Shown: positions 22,260-33,703 of the stretch, in pieces
Layout of the letters: every line of letters begins with the position of its first letter
Numbering within the stretch: position 1 is the stretch's first letter
Assembly (NCBI RefSeq): GCF_018873765.1
Contig: NC_057923.1
Span: 59,142,593 to 59,206,592, forward strand
From: Telopea speciosissima
Lineage: Eukaryota > Streptophyta > Magnoliopsida > Proteales > Proteaceae
DNA length: 64,000 nt
Direction of reading: 5' to 3'
Made by a program: the position numbers and the translations under genes
Notes under the pieces: model-generated
What the model saw: only the letters and a program-made list of their open reading frames with translations
What the model was told of the DNA's origin: nothing
The model's database searches: none

Positions 22260-23865
22260 GAGTAATTATTGACGAGGATCAGTATCATTAAGCTAAAATA
22301 TTTGGTATCAACCAAAGCATGGTTTGAGGTATCAATATTGGATCCCCCGATACGATTGATACTGCACGATTGTGAAGGTAACTGATACCGATACTTGGCC
22401 AATACCGTATCAGTGGATTGGTACAAACAAGGGGTAAAATAGTCAAGAAAACACATTTGAATGAAACCTAGGGATAAACTTGTCCGATACGATCGATCCA
22501 ATGCCAATACTATATCGGTATCATATTGCTTTTGAAGACGATCAATACCTGATCTGATACCGTGCACTAAAACCATGATCCAAAGAGCGAGGTGGAGTTG
22601 TATATATATATAAAATTTATTTTTTTAATCATAAAAAGGTTTTCATATAAGGGGGAGGAGGATAAGAAGAACAGATTCCCTTATCAATAGCTTTGGCTGT
22701 GTGAGGTTAGTGTTGAATGCCGGAGATCTTAACAGGTGAACCGGAAGTGAAACTATTGACAAAACCGTATTGGATTCTTTCTCTTTTCTTCTCACTTTTT
22801 AAGAAATAAAATCGGTGTTGGAATCTGTCTTTAATGATTTCGATCCCATTACGATACCAATTCCAATGCCGATTCAGATTGATTATAATAATTACCCGAT
22901 TCTGAACAAATGATCCAAAATTAATAAATAAATTAATTGGGATTTCTTCTTCTTCTTGTTCTTTTGATTTTTTTTTCTTTTAATCTCTTACTATTTCACA
23001 TTAATTTATCATTCTCTTTTTTTTTTCTTTCTCTTGGAGTGTTGAAAGGAAGGACAAATTCTTAGAAGCTAGTGTTTTTTGGGTTTTATTGATCGATCCT
23101 TTCCATAATCAGGTAAATCATTTATCCGGCCATCCTTAAACCTTAAAGGCTCTAGCTTCTTCTTTTTGTTCGATCTAGTGATTTCTTTGAACTATTTTTT
23201 AACTATCTATTCTTAATATTTCATTATTAGAAATTTCTGAATTGCGAGTAGTGCAAGTGTTTGGAGAAGAAACCTTCACTTTGGAAACCATTCTTGATAT
23301 CCAATAGTGAAAATTCCACAATCCAAGAAAACCCTTTATGTAGCTTATTATCTTTATATTTTAGAGTTTATGAGTTGAGATAGCTAATCACAGTTCAAAA
23401 CGATGATCTAATTCATATATAATTGACAGCACCAGCTAAAGAACAAAGAAAGGAGCAGAAATAACAACTTGAAAAGCAAATAGAATATGGAATCAAACAT
23501 TAAAAAATTTTAAATGTACAATTTTAAAAAATTGAAAAGTGTTCCAATGTTTACTTTTTTTTTTTGTTTTTATGGAATCAAACATTAGAAAATTTTTCAA
23601 CATGTAAAATTTTTTAGGTAAGATTTTTACGTTGAAACAAACAGAACCTTTAGAGTAATTATTGACGAGAATTAGTATCATTAAGCTGGAATATTTGGTA
23701 TTAATCAAAGCATGGTTTGAGGTATCGGTATCAGATCCCCCCGATACGACCGATACTGCATGGTTTTGAAGTTGACCAATACCGATACTTGGCCAATACT
23801 GTATCACTGGATTGGTACAAACAATAGGTAAAATTGTCAAGAAAACCCATTTGAATGAACCCATC
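22260..23865. repeat. Start of duplicated block B with degenerate repeats
   Basis: 22260-22760 pairs with 180-760. A second related copy of the same degenerate repeat lies at 23640-23870. A leader-exon-like unit is visible around 23030-23115 (AGTGTTGAAAGGAAGGACAA ... TCAG|GTAAAT). No gene was seen. Confidence 0.55.
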
Positions 23866-24399
23866 TCTCTCACATGGTTTTAAGAATAAATATTTGACCG
23901 GGTGTATCGGCCCATCTGTACCGATATTAGGCATATGTCCAATTCCAATTCTGATACAAATTGGTGATGTTGGGACAATTAGACATATTTGAGGGCAAAA
24001 TCATCCAATTCAGCCATTAATATTGGTATTGGTCTAGCATAACATTATTGGAATTCATAGGACATATCCCTAAGAGTGAAAAGCCCTTGCATTTAAAAGA
24101 AAAAAAACCTGAAAACAAAAATGGACAAATGGATAAAAAATCGCTCCAATGGTTCACCATGAAAAGGAATCCACATCTTCGTTGGAAAATTTCTCACTCC
24201 TTTCTAACATTAACCATGGAAATGTAGAAGAAATGGTCTCAATAAAATATTACTAAGAAATTAAGGATGTCAATTGTAAATTAAAAATGTTTATCGAATC
24301 CAAAAATATATTTCCATTTTGGGGGAATTTTTTTATTTTGAAAATAAAAAGGTCAATCATAAAAAAGCAATTCACAACTTCTTTCACATTTATTTCTCA

Positions 24400-24900
24400 C
24401 AGGTCATCTCTCTTTTACAAAACATCACCTGCAAACCGTCTCTTACTTGGAGTTTCTTTCTACAGTTGAAGAAAGAGGAGGACAAACATCTCAGCAGAAA
24501 CCATTGTTTTTGGACTTTATTGCTCTTTCTTACGGTTATCAGGTTAAGTATAACTTGGGGTTTCTTCTTCTTGTTCGATCTTCTGTTTTTTTTTTTTTTT
24601 TTAATAATCTCTGTTCCATGTTTATTGCTTTATATTTATTATTCACAATTTTTCTTCACTAGAGTGTCAAAGGGATGCACAGTATCTCAGAAGCAAGTGT
24701 TTTTTTTTTTTGTTTTTTTGTTTGGGGGCGGGGGGGGGGGGGGTGGGAGAGTGATTTAACCAGGTAAATCGTCCATCTATTCTTAAAGCTTAGAGCCTCT
24801 AGCTTCTTCTTCTTGTTTTTCTAAAATTTTCAAACTATTTTTATTTTTATATTCATAATATTTCAGTATTAGAGATTTCTAAATTACAAGTAATGTATTA
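24400..24900 (+). repeat. Leader-exon-like units (array B0)
   Basis: This pairs with 3540-4060. The core near 24460-24541 ends TCAG|GTTAAG. A second core starts after a TTCACTAG site near 24661, contains ATCTCAGAAGCAAGTG and ends CCAG|GTAAAT near 24764. A G-run at 24730-24743 lies inside the second unit. Confidence 0.55.
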
Positions 24901-25473
24901 GATAGCTAAGATATCTTATTTATCATTATATTTTGGAGGTTTATGAGTTAAGATAGCTAATCACAGTTTGAAACAATTATCTAATTCACATATAGACCTG
25001 GGTTTTAAGAATCAGGAATCGGCCGTGATCGATCTCATTTTCCATCAATCTGACACATTCGATTCATACCCAAAAACCTTAGAAATTTCTTGATTTTTTA
25101 TTTTTTTTATGTGAAGATCGATTCTAAGGTTCTTGAACACCTATTCGGACTGATTCCAATATGAGCCAAATCAAGATCGTCCAATGACTGATTTCATTCC
25201 CGATTCTGTGTTTTAAGTGTGTTAGGTGGGAGTGGGAAAGGAAGACGAAAGAAGAATCAATTCAGAGCAGAGGAGATCAGAGCAATCCAAGCTGAAAAGT
25301 CCAAAAGCCTTGGGACGTTGAGTCATCAGATACGTGATGGCAAATTATTGAGGGCCCCAAACTACAAAAGTAAAGTTTGATAGGTAAGATGAAGTTACAC
25401 TTCCCTCTTTTGAGTATAATAATTGGGGTTATGGGGTCCGGTCACTTTCCTTGTAGGCCTTTTGACCCGGGTG

Positions 25474-25654
25474 ATCCGACTCCTCTACTTTCGCCTATCT
25501 CTACTGTCGTCTGAGCCCAACACACAAGTAAGGTGGAATGTATCGCCTTACCCTTGCCCAAGTGCTTTGCCCGAATGAGGGGTAAGGCGGTATTTTCCTC
25601 CTTGTTTGTGTGTGGGGGCGCACGGCAGTACCAGCAGGCGGAAGTAGAGGAGTC
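25474..25654. mobile_element. Foldback MITE, family 1, copy B
   Basis: This is the duplicate of 4743-4927, with the same GACTCCTCTACTTTCGCC ends and palindromic interior. Confidence 0.7.
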
Positions 25655-25817
25655 AACTTTCATGAATTGATCGATCATGAGTCCCGATCATGGTTCGTAA
25701 TCTCGGATTGGATAAACAGATCCAATACACTTATACGGACAAGGGTATAAAGTAAAACATAAAACAGGGGCAAATGCATCATATTTGACCTGATTTTGGG
25801 GCGATACACCGAGTCCG

Positions 25818-25957
25818 GATCCTCTCCAATGACATTTAACCACCAGAGTCGATGTCCCACCATCCTTGGGGTGTGGGGATCACCTCTGGGATGTGGGGAC
25901 CATACCCCATGGATGGTGGGAGATCGACTCATGTGGTTAAATGTCATTGGAGAGGAT
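25818..25957. mobile_element. Palindromic MITE, family 2, copy B
   Basis: This is the duplicate of 5154-5294, with arms GATCCTCTCCAATGACATTT and its reverse complement. Confidence 0.7.
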
Positions 25958-27445
25958 TTGACCAATCCAACCCCGATACTGAGATTAAAATTCATAATCC
26001 CAACATAATCAATATTCATCCAAAGAGGTTTTGGAATCGCCCAATCGGTCATGGCAGATTTTGATTTCTTAATATTAAAATCGGAGAAAGAATGCCACCC
26101 GATTGTGTGTTGTGGCCTATCCTACGCCCATACACAGCCCGTTCATGGGGGTGTGCCGGTCATTTTGCACCCGGCTGTGTCGGAAAGAAAGCAATGTTCA
26201 TGATAATTTTCACTCATGTTTGGCTTTTGAAAAGCATGATAATAAATATAAAGTAGTAAATAATTCTTGGGATTTTATGTTATAAGTATACGCAGTATTC
26301 AAAGCATATGTAAAACTTGAATCAGAAGGTAGCACGAGCATATGATTTTTTTTTTCCTGGACTAGCCCACAAGCTTATAAGCCTAGTCAAAATTTTCGAG
26401 TGGAAAATTTCAGCACAGCAACCTAGGTTACTGATAGACCATTCCACATGATCTAGGTTCATGGAAGTCATTCTAGTTTACAGCTTTGATGAACATGCAA
26501 AGCAGGTACCAATTGCAAAAGGGACTAGTTTTGATTCACCTAGGGCAACTTAACCTTTATTCGCCAAGCTAGTTTGCAAACCACAAAACATGGAATAGTT
26601 GCCATTGTAGGTGCCATGGATCTTAGGGTTCAACTTTGCACCTTCCTCTCTTGCTATGGAGTGAGGGACCGTTGAGTCTTCTTCCTCGTAGATGACAATG
26701 AAATGAGTCACCACATAGATCAAGGTCTAGAACCTAGAAATTTCTCTCCTTTTCAAGAGAGAGGTTAGACTTCAAAATGGTGATGGTCGGATTAAAGATT
26801 TGGGTGTGTCCATAACTGGTATGTCTCAAGTTATGGACATGGGAAGGGTTTAGGTATGTGGTCTACCATGAAAAACTAGTCTTCCTATGACTTGACAGTT
26901 TTATCAAATAATAAACATTCAATAGAAGATGGTACAAAGTAACAATAATAGAAAAGGTAGAAACTCACCTGAAGCCAACAGGTAAAAGTATAAAAAGGGA
27001 TTTATGTAAATGAACACAAAGGAGTTGATAAATGATGCCAATATCTATAAAATGGCAAAACAGGCAACATAGACAACAAATTGCTTGTATTGAGCGGTAG
27101 AGGTAAATAAATAACCATAACAATAGATATGGGAAAAAGAACTCTGTCAAGGAGTGTGGCCTACGCCAACACTCCCATGAGTCTTTCTCTCTCTTTCCCA
27201 TATGAAAAGACACCTCTCCCCACTTGCTTTGAGGAGTAGAGAGATAAACATATGGGAAATCTGGCATAGGCCACAATCTCGGACAGAAAACTACTTCCCA
27301 ACAAATATAAGGGATAAAGAATGTACACTGGTCGTGCTCAAAGCGTGGCGACCACGCCCAGGCACAAAAGGCGCCTTGTGTGCCTGGAAATTACCGTCCT
27401 CATGTAAAAGCAGAATTTCTAGGCATCCAAAGCACTTTTGTGTCT

Positions 27446-28773
27446 AAAAAGAATGTAAAATTAATTATTTTAAATCTGGATTTAAAAGGAAAAGGTAAAA
27501 CAGAAGAAAAAAAAAATCCCTAATATGCATCTCTATGCTAAAATGTATTTAATATTCATGTAAAAAATATTCAAGAAACATAAAACATTTAAAAACAACC
27601 CTAATATGTATAGAAACCATAAAAATAGTGAGAAACTATTTTTCGATAAAGTATAATTATTTATATAAATTAAAATAACCTATATGCTACTAATGCAAGA
27701 AATACAACCCTAAGTGCCTAAAAATATACAGAGGATCAACTCAGTAAAATAACTTTAAACTAACATTGTTATGATTCTGAAAACTGAAATAAAATAACAA
27801 AAATAAAAATTTTAAACTAAAATATGCATAAAAACCCCCAATATGAAAACCTTCCCTATAATATGAAAAATCTAAAAAAAAAACTTATTAATATGAAGAG
27901 AAAATGAATCTATGAGAATTTGGAAAATATCCATGCAAAAATGGAAAACCCTCCAAGGGGTTTGGCTTTGGTTTTGTTGAAATCCGTCAGATTTTAGGGA
28001 AATTATGGTAGTTTTAAGATCAAGGGCTGAAAAGATGGATAAAGTCTGATGAAAACGCTCTTCCTGGACTAACTGTCAGAAAACTATGTTGAATGAACCT
28101 AGGTACTCACTTTAGATTCCTTCCAATCTTCTGGAGGCCGTACCAAGTTGCCGTGTATGACGCGAACGAAAAATAAAGGAGCTGAACTACCTAGACTCTG
28201 TGATCACTGGAAACGGGCGAGTCCTCCCCGTCACCCATTGGTAAGGTAGGCCGCTTTCTAATGTCTTGTCCGAATAAGAACCTTCGTCACCTCACTGGAA
28301 AGTCCGAGTATTAGCGCAAAAACGTACCACGCCTGACGCTAAAATATTATGTTGGGTCCGACCCAATGATAAAAAAAATTGATTTTAATTAATATAAAAT
28401 GTTTAACTTATCCAAAATGTGATAGAAAGATTATATAAATATCCCAGATATGAGGCCCACGAGATTAAAAATAAAAAGTTAGTAAAATAATTATCAAATC
28501 AAATCCTTTTCAGACAATTTTTTAATACAAGAATTACGATAATGAAATATGCTAAATTAAAAATTTTGGACTGATTTCAAAGACATTTGATCATTCTCTG
28601 ACCTGATCAACATTTCCAAGGGTATTTGGATAACTTTAACGGGATTTTTTCAATTTTTCTAAAAAGATAGAAAACGTCACCCAAACTATACATTAGACCA
28701 AGCACACCCGTTTGAGGACACTTACTCATTATTGTTGTGTACATCTTCAAAGTGACAAAATGAGGTGTCTACA
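27446..28773 (-). mobile_element. Gypsy-type element remnant, copy B
   Basis: 27830-28773 matches 11664-12291, including the terminal GGTGTCTACA, and abuts the leader-exon array at the same position. Relative to copy A it has an extra stretch of about 300 bp (28055-28370). It lacks the whole GC-rich internal region, so most of the element has been deleted here. 27446-27830 has no counterpart in copy A. Confidence 0.55.
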
Positions 28774-30040
28774 ATTATATCAATCATTCTCATTTTTTTT
28801 GAATAATAATATCTCAAAAGTAAGTGCTTTTTGGGTTTCACCGGTCCTACCCATAATAAAATAAGTATCATGCATTCATTCTTAAAACTTAGGGTCCCTG
28901 ATTTCTTCCTCCATTTTTTCTCTTTTTTAAGTTTCTAGGTCTCTATTTCTTCTTCACTAAACATATTTATCATTGTCAACATTTCTTCATTTGAGTTTTT
29001 CAGAGTAAGGACAACATCTCAAGAGCAAGTCTTTTTCAGGTTTGATTGTTTCTACGTTCCCATTATCAGGTAACAGTATCATGCATCTATTTTTAATCTC
29101 CATTACATGTTCTTTACTTTGTATTTTTCTTAATATTTCTTTATTAGATTGTTGAGAGGAAGGACAACATCTCAGAAACAAGTGTTTTATGGGATTTATT
29201 GCTTCTTCTTCCCATAATTAGGTAAGTGTCATGCAAAATTTCATAAAGCTTAGGGACTTTGGCTTCTTCCTGTTGCTCTTTTGGTTTTCTTCTCCTCTTC
29301 ATCTTTATTTCATATTCACTGTTTCATATATATCATTCTCAAATTTTCTTTATTATAGTTTTGAGAGGAAGGACAATATCTCAAGAGCAAGTGATTTTTG
29401 GGGCTTTAGTTCTCCTTTTTCCTATAATTGGGTAAATATCATGCATCTATATATTCTTAATGCTACTTAAGGACCTTCACTTCTTCCTCTTATTGTTTTG
29501 GTTGTTTCTTTTAATATCTATTTCATATTCATCGCATAAGCAAGTTTTTTTTGTTTTTTTTTTGGGGGGTTTTAGAGCTCCTTCTCCCCATAATCAAGTA
29601 AGTATCATGCATCTATTCTAATAGATTGGGTCCTGACTTCTTCTTTTTGTTCTTATGGTTTTCTCTTTTAATATATATTTCATTTATCACTACTACTATC
29701 TATTTACCATTATCATTTTTTTTCTTCCAATTAGAGTGTTAAGAGGAAGGATAACAACTCAGAAGCAATTTTTTTTGGACTTAATTTAGTTGCTCCTTCC
29801 CGTAAACGGGCAAGTGTCATGCATGTATTCTTAAAGATTAGGAGCCTTGGCTACCTCTTGTTGTTCTTCTAATTATTATTTTTTTATTCTCTCTTTCGTA
29901 TTTACTGTTTCATATTTATCATTCTCAATTATTTATTTATTTATTATTATTATTATAGTGCTGATCGAGAGGAAGGACGACATTTTAGAAGCAAGTGTTG
30001 TTTGGGTTTCATTGCTCCTTCTTCCTCTAATCAGGTATGT
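28774..30040 (+). repeat. Tandem leader-exon-like array (B)
   Basis: About seven units pair one-to-one with array A2, except that the unit matching 13090-13156 is lost. Cores lie near 28805, 29003-29070, 29149-29221, 29360-29430, 29545-29598, 29739-29810 and 29961-30034. Right edges include TTAG|GTAAGT, TCAA|GTAAGT and TCAG|GTATGT. The last donor precedes an acceptor-like TTGCAG at 30389-30394 just upstream of the NLR start. Confidence 0.7.
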
Positions 30041-30162
30041 ATCATGCATATATCTATTTCTTAAAGCTAGCTTAGTGGCCTTGGCTTCTTCTTCTTGTTC
30101 TACTGTGGATAAATAATTAGATTAATTTCATTGTAAAAGATGTAATAAAGAAATTATAACAA

Positions 30163-30192
30163 AGCAGCTAGCTAGCTAGCTAGCTAGCTAAG
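30163..30192. repeat. (AGCT)n microsatellite
   Basis: Seven or so GCTA units in tandem, self-complementary, in the presumed leader intron of the NLR at 30410. Confidence 0.8.
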
Positions 30193-30409
30193 AACAAAAA
30201 AATTAAAGAAGCTGAAACTGCAAATCGAAAAATATATACAAACAACAAAAAATAAAATTATGTTGGAATGGGGTTTGGTTATATTGTTCTATTTAAAGCA
30301 TGTGTAAAACTTATGCAGAATGTACGTGGTATGAGCATTTTATCTTTTTCAATTGCTAATTCACTGAGAAATTGTGTTGAAATCATAATTGCAGGTGAAA
30401 AAGTCATCA

Positions 30410-33400
30410 ATGGCTTCAATTGGACATATACTAGTCGGAATTGGGCAACCAATAGCAGCCATTGGACAATGTTTATGGGTCCCTCTCAGACGTCAAATTA
30501 GCTACGTCAAAAATCTTGAAAAAAATTTTGAGAAGCTGGAAGGAAAAGCGAAAGATCTGTATAGCAAAAGGGAGGATGTAAACAGAGAGATAAACAGAGA
30601 TACCATATCAAAAATGCCAACAGATGAATGTCAAGATTGGCTTGGGAAGGTGGGAGAGACGGAAAATAAAATCAAAGCCATAGAAGCAGAGTTCCAACAA
30701 AATAAGCGTTGCTGCATTGGTGGATTGTGCCCCTACATTTGGTGGCGAAAGAAACTGGGTAAAAAAATTGTGAAAATGATAGATGATGAGATTGTTGATC
30801 TCTTCAAGGACCACGACTCAATGTTTTCAGCTGGAAAAAGGTATGTGGTTGAGCGACCTCCACTGCCAGTTGAACCCATTCCTGCACCAGCAGCTATGGA
30901 AGGCCACAATAATAATACATCATCACCAATTGATCGTACTGTCCAGAAGATATTAAGTTGCATAAGGGATGATGATGATAGGCATAAAATTGGGTTATGG
31001 GGTATGGGCGGAATTGGGAAGACCGTTACAATGAAGGTCCTACACAATTCACCCGAATTAACAGCTATGTTCCAAATGGTTATTTGGGTAACTGTGTCCA
31101 AAGATGGAGGAAGAGGAGAAAAAATAATTAGAAAGGTACAAAAGGATATTCTTAAGCGTCTAAAATTGCAGTTTGATGATGATGATGAGTCTGTTGAAAG
31201 AAACGCCAGCAGAATATTTCAAGGATTGAGAAATATGAAGTATTTGCTGCTTCTAGATGACTTGTGGGAAACATTGGATTTGGAAATCATAGGAATCCCC
31301 AACCCAAGCAGAGAAAATGGATGCAAAATGATAATAACGACTCGGTCCATGGTTGTCTGTAACAAAATGGAGATTGATAAGACAATTAAAGTTGAAGTCT
31401 TATCTAAAGAGGAGGCGTGGAATTTGTTTCGGAAAAAGGTTGGTGACGTTGTGGATTCATCAGAGGATATAAAAGAAATAGCTGCACAGGTCGTTGGAGA
31501 ATGTCGAGGTTTGCCACTTGCCATTATTGCAATTGGAGGGTGCTTAAGAGATAAGAATGGGGTAAGTGAATGGAGAAATGCATTGAAGGAGTTGAGATCA
31601 AATAAGTACGAAATTATTGATGAGATGGAAGAATCTGTGTTTAAGATATTGAAGTTCAGTTACGACCAAATAAAAAGTAACAATATCAAGAACTGCTTTT
31701 TATACTGTGCTTTATACCCGGAGGACTATGGGATTCCAGTAAAAGAAGTTGTACGACGTTGGTTGGCAGAGGGTTTCATTGATGATGATGGTCGTTATTT
31801 TTCAAGGTTGGATGATGCATGTGATAGAGGGCATGCTATAATAAATTACCTAAAAGATGTTTCATTGTTGGAAGATGGCAACGACTCATGGAGTCGGTAT
31901 GTCAAGATGCATGACGTGATTAGAGATTTGGCATTAATGATCACTTCATCATCAGCATCATCATCATCATCATCATCATCATTATTGTCTGCTCATCATC
32001 AGATGGTGTTGCAAGAAGAGGATGTTAATAATCGGTTCTTGGTTAGGACAAATATGGGAATAAAGGAGCTCTCAACTGAGGAAGAATATTATTGGAGACA
32101 GTCCCAGAGGATCTCATTGATGCGTAATGAAATTGGCAATCTACCTGAGAACCCCAGATCCCTCTCACTTGTGACGTTATTTTTGCAGGAGAATTATGGA
32201 AGCTTGACTAGAATTCCAGAATCATTCTTCGAGCATATGCACAATCTTCGAGTTTTGGACCTGTCACACACTGATATCAAGGAGTTACCATCTTCTGTTT
32301 CCAATTTAGTAAGCCTTCGAGGATTATATCTCCTTGAGTGTCGTTATTTGGTTACTCTGCCATCCCAAATAGGGAATCTGAAAAAACTTCAAGTGCTTCA
32401 CTTAGGATGCAGCTATGGCAAGTTTGAGTACTTACCTATTGAAATTCAGCAGCTTACGCTCCTTAGAAGTCTGCAAGTGAAAACTGGAGGGATGGTGGTT
32501 CCTAATGGGATTATATCAACCCTCTCTCTGCTTGAAAACTTGAGCCTACGTGTGCCTGATCATTCTCCAAAGTATGAAGAAAGCATTGTGGAAGAGGTGG
32601 GTAGCTTAAAGCAACTAACTCAACTTGAGTTTCAGTTTGGAACATTGGAAAGTTTTGAGCATTTTGTACGTGAAAGTTATCCATGGAAAAATCAAAGCTT
32701 GAAATCATTTCAGTTCACTTTGAATTGCAGCAATGAAGAAGAAAGAGCATCATTCTCAATTTATAAGCCATATTTACAACTGGTGGGAGATAATTACACA
32801 CCCAGCAACACTGCAATTGCAGAGGTACTCCATCGGGCCAATGGTTTCGGTTTAGTAAGCAATCACACTAATTGTCAAGGGCTGTTGGATTTTGGCTTGA
32901 AGAACTTGAGTCAGCTGAAAGAATGTTATGTTCGTGAATGCAAGATGATGGAGATCATCATCAACATCAATAATGGAAATCATTATGATTTAAGTGCTAC
33001 TTCTTCAACAACAACTCCTCCATGTGCAGTTTTACCAAACTTGGAATACTTGGAAGTTAGTGATATGCCAACTACGAGAGCCATTTGGGAAGGGCCAATG
33101 CCACCAGGAAGCTTCAGTCGTTTATCAAGTTTAATTATCTGTGATTGTGCAAACCTGAGAAATATTTTCACATGGGGCATACTCCAACAACTTTCAAACC
33201 TTGAAAGACTTGAAGTCTCGCGCTGTGATACCATCCAAGTAATAATAGTGAATGAAGAAGAAGAAAAAGGTCATGATAATGATGATGATGATGATGTTGT
33301 TCTTCTCCCAAAATTGAAGTATCTCTATCTTGAGGGACTAGACAAACTAGAAAGGATTTGGAAAACAGTTTCTTTTCATCCCATCATGGCGCCATCCTTA

Positions 33401-33679
33401 GAAACGCTAGCAGTTGTCTGGTGTCCAGATCTGAAGAGTCTGCTCCCTCTGAGTTTGGGGGTCTCAACATCCAGCAGTACTACTACTACTACTCTAAGGA
33501 GTATTGAGGGCCATACCAAATGGTGGGAAGCATTGGAATGGGAACATGATGGGATCAAACAACAACTCCAACCTCTTTTCGTTGAAAGGCTCGATCCTTG
33601 GGAGACACTTTTGAGTTCAGGGGAGGGGAGAGTTATTACCCAATACCCAGGGGAGGGGTTTGTCATTCGGGCATCATAG
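30410..33679 (+). CDS. CC-NB-ARC-LRR immune receptor (CNL), intact
   Basis: An intracellular NLR receptor of the RPS2/RPS5-like CNL class, single coding exon, 1,089 aa. I chose the ATG at 30410; the frame is open upstream only to a TTG within a TTGCAG acceptor-like site. CC domain about residues 1-120. NB-ARC: P-loop GMGGIGKT at 198-205, RNBS-A VIWVTVSK, kinase-2 LLLLDDLWE at about 279-287, RNBS-B CKMIITTRS at about 305-313, GLPLA at 367-371, RNBS-D CFLYCALYPED at 429-439, and a canonical MHD at 500-502 (codons 31907-31915). A Ser run follows the MHD region, coded by a TCA microsatellite (31945-31983). LRRs start around residue 570 (SLSLVTLFLQ) and run to the end. In plants such proteins bind ADP/ATP through NB-ARC and trigger cell death on effector detection. 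Oddities are V after GKT where most NLRs have T, and a C-terminal tail derived from a transposon end (33615 onward). Confidence 0.92.
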   Translation: MASIGHILVGIGQPIAAIGQCLWVPLRRQISYVKNLEKNFEKLEGKAKDLYSKREDVNREINRDTISKMPTDECQDWLGKVGETENKIKAIEAEFQQNKRCCIGGLCPYIWWRKKLGKKIVKMIDDEIVDLFKDHDSMFSAGKRYVVERPPLPVEPIPAPAAMEGHNNNTSSPIDRTVQKILSCIRDDDDRHKIGLWGMGGIGKTVTMKVLHNSPELTAMFQMVIWVTVSKDGGRGEKIIRKVQKDILKRLKLQFDDDDESVERNASRIFQGLRNMKYLLLLDDLWETLDLEIIGIPNPSRENGCKMIITTRSMVVCNKMEIDKTIKVEVLSKEEAWNLFRKKVGDVVDSSEDIKEIAAQVVGECRGLPLAIIAIGGCLRDKNGVSEWRNALKELRSNKYEIIDEMEESVFKILKFSYDQIKSNNIKNCFLYCALYPEDYGIPVKEVVRRWLAEGFIDDDGRYFSRLDDACDRGHAIINYLKDVSLLEDGNDSWSRYVKMHDVIRDLALMITSSSASSSSSSSSLLSAHHQMVLQEEDVNNRFLVRTNMGIKELSTEEEYYWRQSQRISLMRNEIGNLPENPRSLSLVTLFLQENYGSLTRIPESFFEHMHNLRVLDLSHTDIKELPSSVSNLVSLRGLYLLECRYLVTLPSQIGNLKKLQVLHLGCSYGKFEYLPIEIQQLTLLRSLQVKTGGMVVPNGIISTLSLLENLSLRVPDHSPKYEESIVEEVGSLKQLTQLEFQFGTLESFEHFVRESYPWKNQSLKSFQFTLNCSNEEERASFSIYKPYLQLVGDNYTPSNTAIAEVLHRANGFGLVSNHTNCQGLLDFGLKNLSQLKECYVRECKMMEIIININNGNHYDLSATSSTTTPPCAVLPNLEYLEVSDMPTTRAIWEGPMPPGSFSRLSSLIICDCANLRNIFTWGILQQLSNLERLEVSRCDTIQVIIVNEEEEKGHDNDDDDDVVLLPKLKYLYLEGLDKLERIWKTVSFHPIMAPSLETLAVVWCPDLKSLLPLSLGVSTSSSTTTTTLRSIEGHTKWWEALEWEHDGIKQQLQPLFVERLDPWETLLSSGEGRVITQYPGEGFVIRAS

Positions 33680-33703
33680 AGGGGAGAGGGGAGCAATTTA
33701 CCC
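33615..33703 (+). mobile_element. Transposon-end fragment coding the NLR C terminus
   Basis: The sequence GGGGAGGGGAGAGTTATTAC through GCAATTTACCCT matches the right end of the TIR element at 40707-42488 (its 42400-42486 portion). Here it replaces the last residues and the 3' flank found in the paralogues (14660-15120, 54625 onward). It gives the tail SSGEGRVITQYPGEGFVIRA and the stop codon. Confidence 0.7.

Larger units (their letters stand above)
23870..27445. repeat. Segmental duplication, copy B (pairs with 2460-6890)
   Basis: The same ordered landmarks as 2460-6890 are present, with many small indels. The copies agree closely enough to align by eye for long stretches. After 27445 collinearity with copy A breaks and resumes at 27830, paired with 11664. 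Confidence 0.85.

Noticed and set aside
30389-30409. Upstream TTG start for the NLR at 30410 (and 51468 for the second)
   Set aside because: TTG is not a normal plant start, the codons overlap a CAG acceptor-like site, and ATG a few codons later gives the conserved N terminus.
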